Part shown: piece by piece, positions 6,231 through 7,287 of the stretch
How the letters are laid out: each line of letters starts with the position of its first letter
How positions within the stretch are numbered: position 1 is the stretch's first letter
Notes under the pieces: model-generated
The model's input: only the letters and a program-made list of their open reading frames with translations
Told to the model about the DNA's origin: nothing
The model's database searches: none
Source of the DNA: Alcaligenaceae bacterium
GTDB taxonomy: Bacteria > Pseudomonadota > Gammaproteobacteria > Burkholderiales > Burkholderiaceae
Assembly: GCA_947372575.1 (NCBI GenBank)
Contig: CANBUF010000086.1
Coordinates: 1-7,287, forward strand
Reading direction: 5' to 3'
Length of the DNA: 7,287 nucleotides
Program-made: the position numbers and the translations under genes

Positions 6231-6990
6231 TCAGACGCAGAATGTATCCATGAATGCGACGACAAATCCTCCTCATACGGTGCGTCTCGCGCACGTTGAG
6301 ATTCTGTTCGACGCCTCGCTTGCTGATGTTGCGGCACCTGCCGACTGGTTCGATCCTCAAAACCCGGCGCTTGACGCGCAACCTGTCACGCAAGGTGGTC
6401 GCGCCGCGGCCTGGTATATCCGCCTGGGTACCACCCCTGCCGTGTTAAGGCATTACCGGCGAGGTGGCTGGGCGCGACGTATCCTGCGTGACCAGTATCT
6501 GTGGCTGGGTGCTTCGCGCACGCGTGCCTTTGCAGAGTTTGCGATGATGCATAGGCTCTGGCTGTCAGGACTGCCCGTGCCGCAACCGCTCGCGGCTGCA
6601 GTATGGCGCTGTGGCTGGATCTATCGTGCTGCTCTGGTGACTGCTCGTATTGCTCAGGCGACTGCGCTCGCGCGGGTGACCGAGCATAGTGTCTGGTTTG
6701 AGGCGGGACGCGTGATTGCACAATTGCACCATGCTGGGGTGTGGCATGCGGATTTGAATGTATTTAATCTGTTAGTTGATGCCCAGTCAAAAGTCTGGTT
6801 AATTGATTTTGACCGAGCCCGTCAGGGGCGGATGACGCAGGCGCAGCGGGCCGAAAATCTGGCACGGCTGTTACGGTCATTGCGCAAAGTGACCCCTGAG
6901 AGCGAGGAAATTTGCTGGCCAGCGCTCCTGCAGGGGTATCAGCGCGAAGCAAACATACTTAACAATACGTCAACAAAGGAACGTGTATGA
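6223..6990 (+). CDS. kdkA: 3-deoxy-D-manno-octulosonic acid (Kdo) kinase, KdkA
   Basis: This 255-residue protein is a small protein-kinase-fold enzyme of the KdkA/lipopolysaccharide-kinase group. KdkA uses ATP to phosphorylate the Kdo attached to lipid A at the cytoplasmic face of the inner membrane. The sequence shows RHYRRGGWARRIL (76-88), typical of KdkA, and Glu105 as a possible helix-C glutamate. The catalytic loop is HADLNVFN (175-182), with Asp177 as the likely catalytic base and Asn182 as a metal ligand. LIDFDR (193-198) follows, with Asp195 as the DFG-equivalent. Length fits the family (about 240 residues). ATG6223 overlaps the globin gene by 8 bases; ATG6250 (residue 10) is an alternative, and neither has a strong SD. 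The frame is open back to 5953, but that part is the globin gene. The arsC-like gene overlaps by four bases (ATGA). A general InaA-type LPS core kinase is the alternative. Confidence 0.88.
   Translation: MTDQTQNVSMNATTNPPHTVRLAHVEILFDASLADVAAPADWFDPQNPALDAQPVTQGGRAAAWYIRLGTTPAVLRHYRRGGWARRILRDQYLWLGASRTRAFAEFAMMHRLWLSGLPVPQPLAAAVWRCGWIYRAALVTARIAQATALARVTEHSVWFEAGRVIAQLHHAGVWHADLNVFNLLVDAQSKVWLIDFDRARQGRMTQAQRAENLARLLRSLRKVTPESEEICWPALLQGYQREANILNNTSTKERV
6975..6980 (+). promoter_or_regulatory. Ribosome binding site of the ArsC-like gene inside the kdkA 3' end
   Basis: AAAGGA lies 6 bases before ATG6987, within the last codons of kdkA. It is the best Shine-Dalgarno sequence in the four-gene unit and confirms the ATGA-overlap start. 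Confidence 0.75.
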
Positions 6991-7287
6991 CTGTGACGGT
7001 TTTTGGTTTGAATCAATGCAGCACTTGCATCAAAGCACGCAAGTGGCTTGAACTCAATCGTATCGATTATCAATTTCAGGACTATCGTGCCGTCCCGGTG
7101 GATGCCGCCGTCTTGACACAGTGGGCCCAGGACCTCGGAGGCTGGGAAAAACTCGTGAATCGCGCGTCGATGACCTGGCGTAATCTTGATGCCTCACTTA
7201 AAAACCCGGACTCAGCAGAAAGTTGGCTCGCACTGATAGCACAATCCCCCACGTTGATTCGACGCCCTGTTACGGTCTATGCTGACG
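6987..7287 (+). CDS. ArsC/Spx/YffB-family thioredoxin-fold protein (C-terminal end missing)
   Basis: One hundred codons are visible before the right edge; the family is usually about 115-120 residues, so perhaps 15-20 are missing. The N terminus VTVFGLNQC is the first strand of the ArsC thioredoxin fold. A CSTC redox motif (C11, C14) starts the first helix, and RRP (92-94) before the final strand matches the conserved Arg-Pro of ArsC-like reductases. The segment WEKLVNRASMTWRNLD (53-68) is close to the YffB branch, whose role is poorly known, rather than to plasmid-borne arsenate reductases. The CxxC resembles Spx-type proteins, but YffB-like proteins outside Firmicutes are not established Spx regulators. 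The start overlaps the kdkA stop as ATGA, with a good SD. No other ars gene is nearby, so an arsenic role is not supported. Confidence 0.88.
   Translation, partial: MTVTVFGLNQCSTCIKARKWLELNRIDYQFQDYRAVPVDAAVLTQWAQDLGGWEKLVNRASMTWRNLDASLKNPDSAESWLALIAQSPTLIRRPVTVYAD

Noticed and set aside
6987..7287. Arsenic-resistance operon
   Set aside because: No arsR, arsB or acr3 gene is nearby, and the protein resembles the chromosomal YffB branch.

Overview
The window looks like ordinary chromosome of a hopanoid-making Gram-negative bacterium, most likely a betaproteobacterium of the Burkholderiales (possibly an Alcaligenaceae relative). That placement is inference. It rests on the HpnC/HpnD squalene pair, a KdkA-type Kdo kinase (typical of Gram-negatives that phosphorylate an inner-core Kdo), full-length proteobacterial-type RadA, and a group 2 truncated hemoglobin. 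Coding density is high. I see no phage, insertion sequence, CRISPR array, tRNA or rRNA.

Left part (1-862, minus strand): hpnC, a squalene/phytoene synthase family enzyme of hopanoid biosynthesis, is followed with a single-base gap by the first nine codons of hpnD, which runs off the left edge. A 118-base divergent intergenic region (863-980) separates hpnC from the rightward genes.

Middle part (981-3146, plus strand): a classical short-chain dehydrogenase/reductase with a TTG start, whose exact substrate cannot be named, is followed by radA, the recombination branch-migration helicase. A stop codon lies just upstream of each start, so both starts are well fixed.

Right part (3301-7287, plus strand): four tightly packed genes. 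They encode a ten-helix FtsX/YbbP-type ABC permease, a group 2 truncated hemoglobin, a Kdo kinase (KdkA) and an ArsC/YffB-like thioredoxin-fold protein cut by the right edge. Neighbouring genes overlap by 1, 8 and 4 bases, so they are probably cotranscribed and translationally coupled. Their known family roles (envelope lipoprotein/lipid export-type permease, O2/NO chemistry, LPS core phosphorylation, thiol redox) do not form one obvious pathway.

The most unusual non-coding feature is the 154-base spacer before the permease (3147-3300). It is about 72% pyrimidine, has no Shine-Dalgarno sequence before the ATG, and contains a degenerate 8-base tandem repeat (3221-3260) ending directly at a -10-like box. 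I did not find evidence of a wholly new system. The repeat-bearing leader and the overlapping permease-globin-KdkA-ArsC string are the points most worth a second look.
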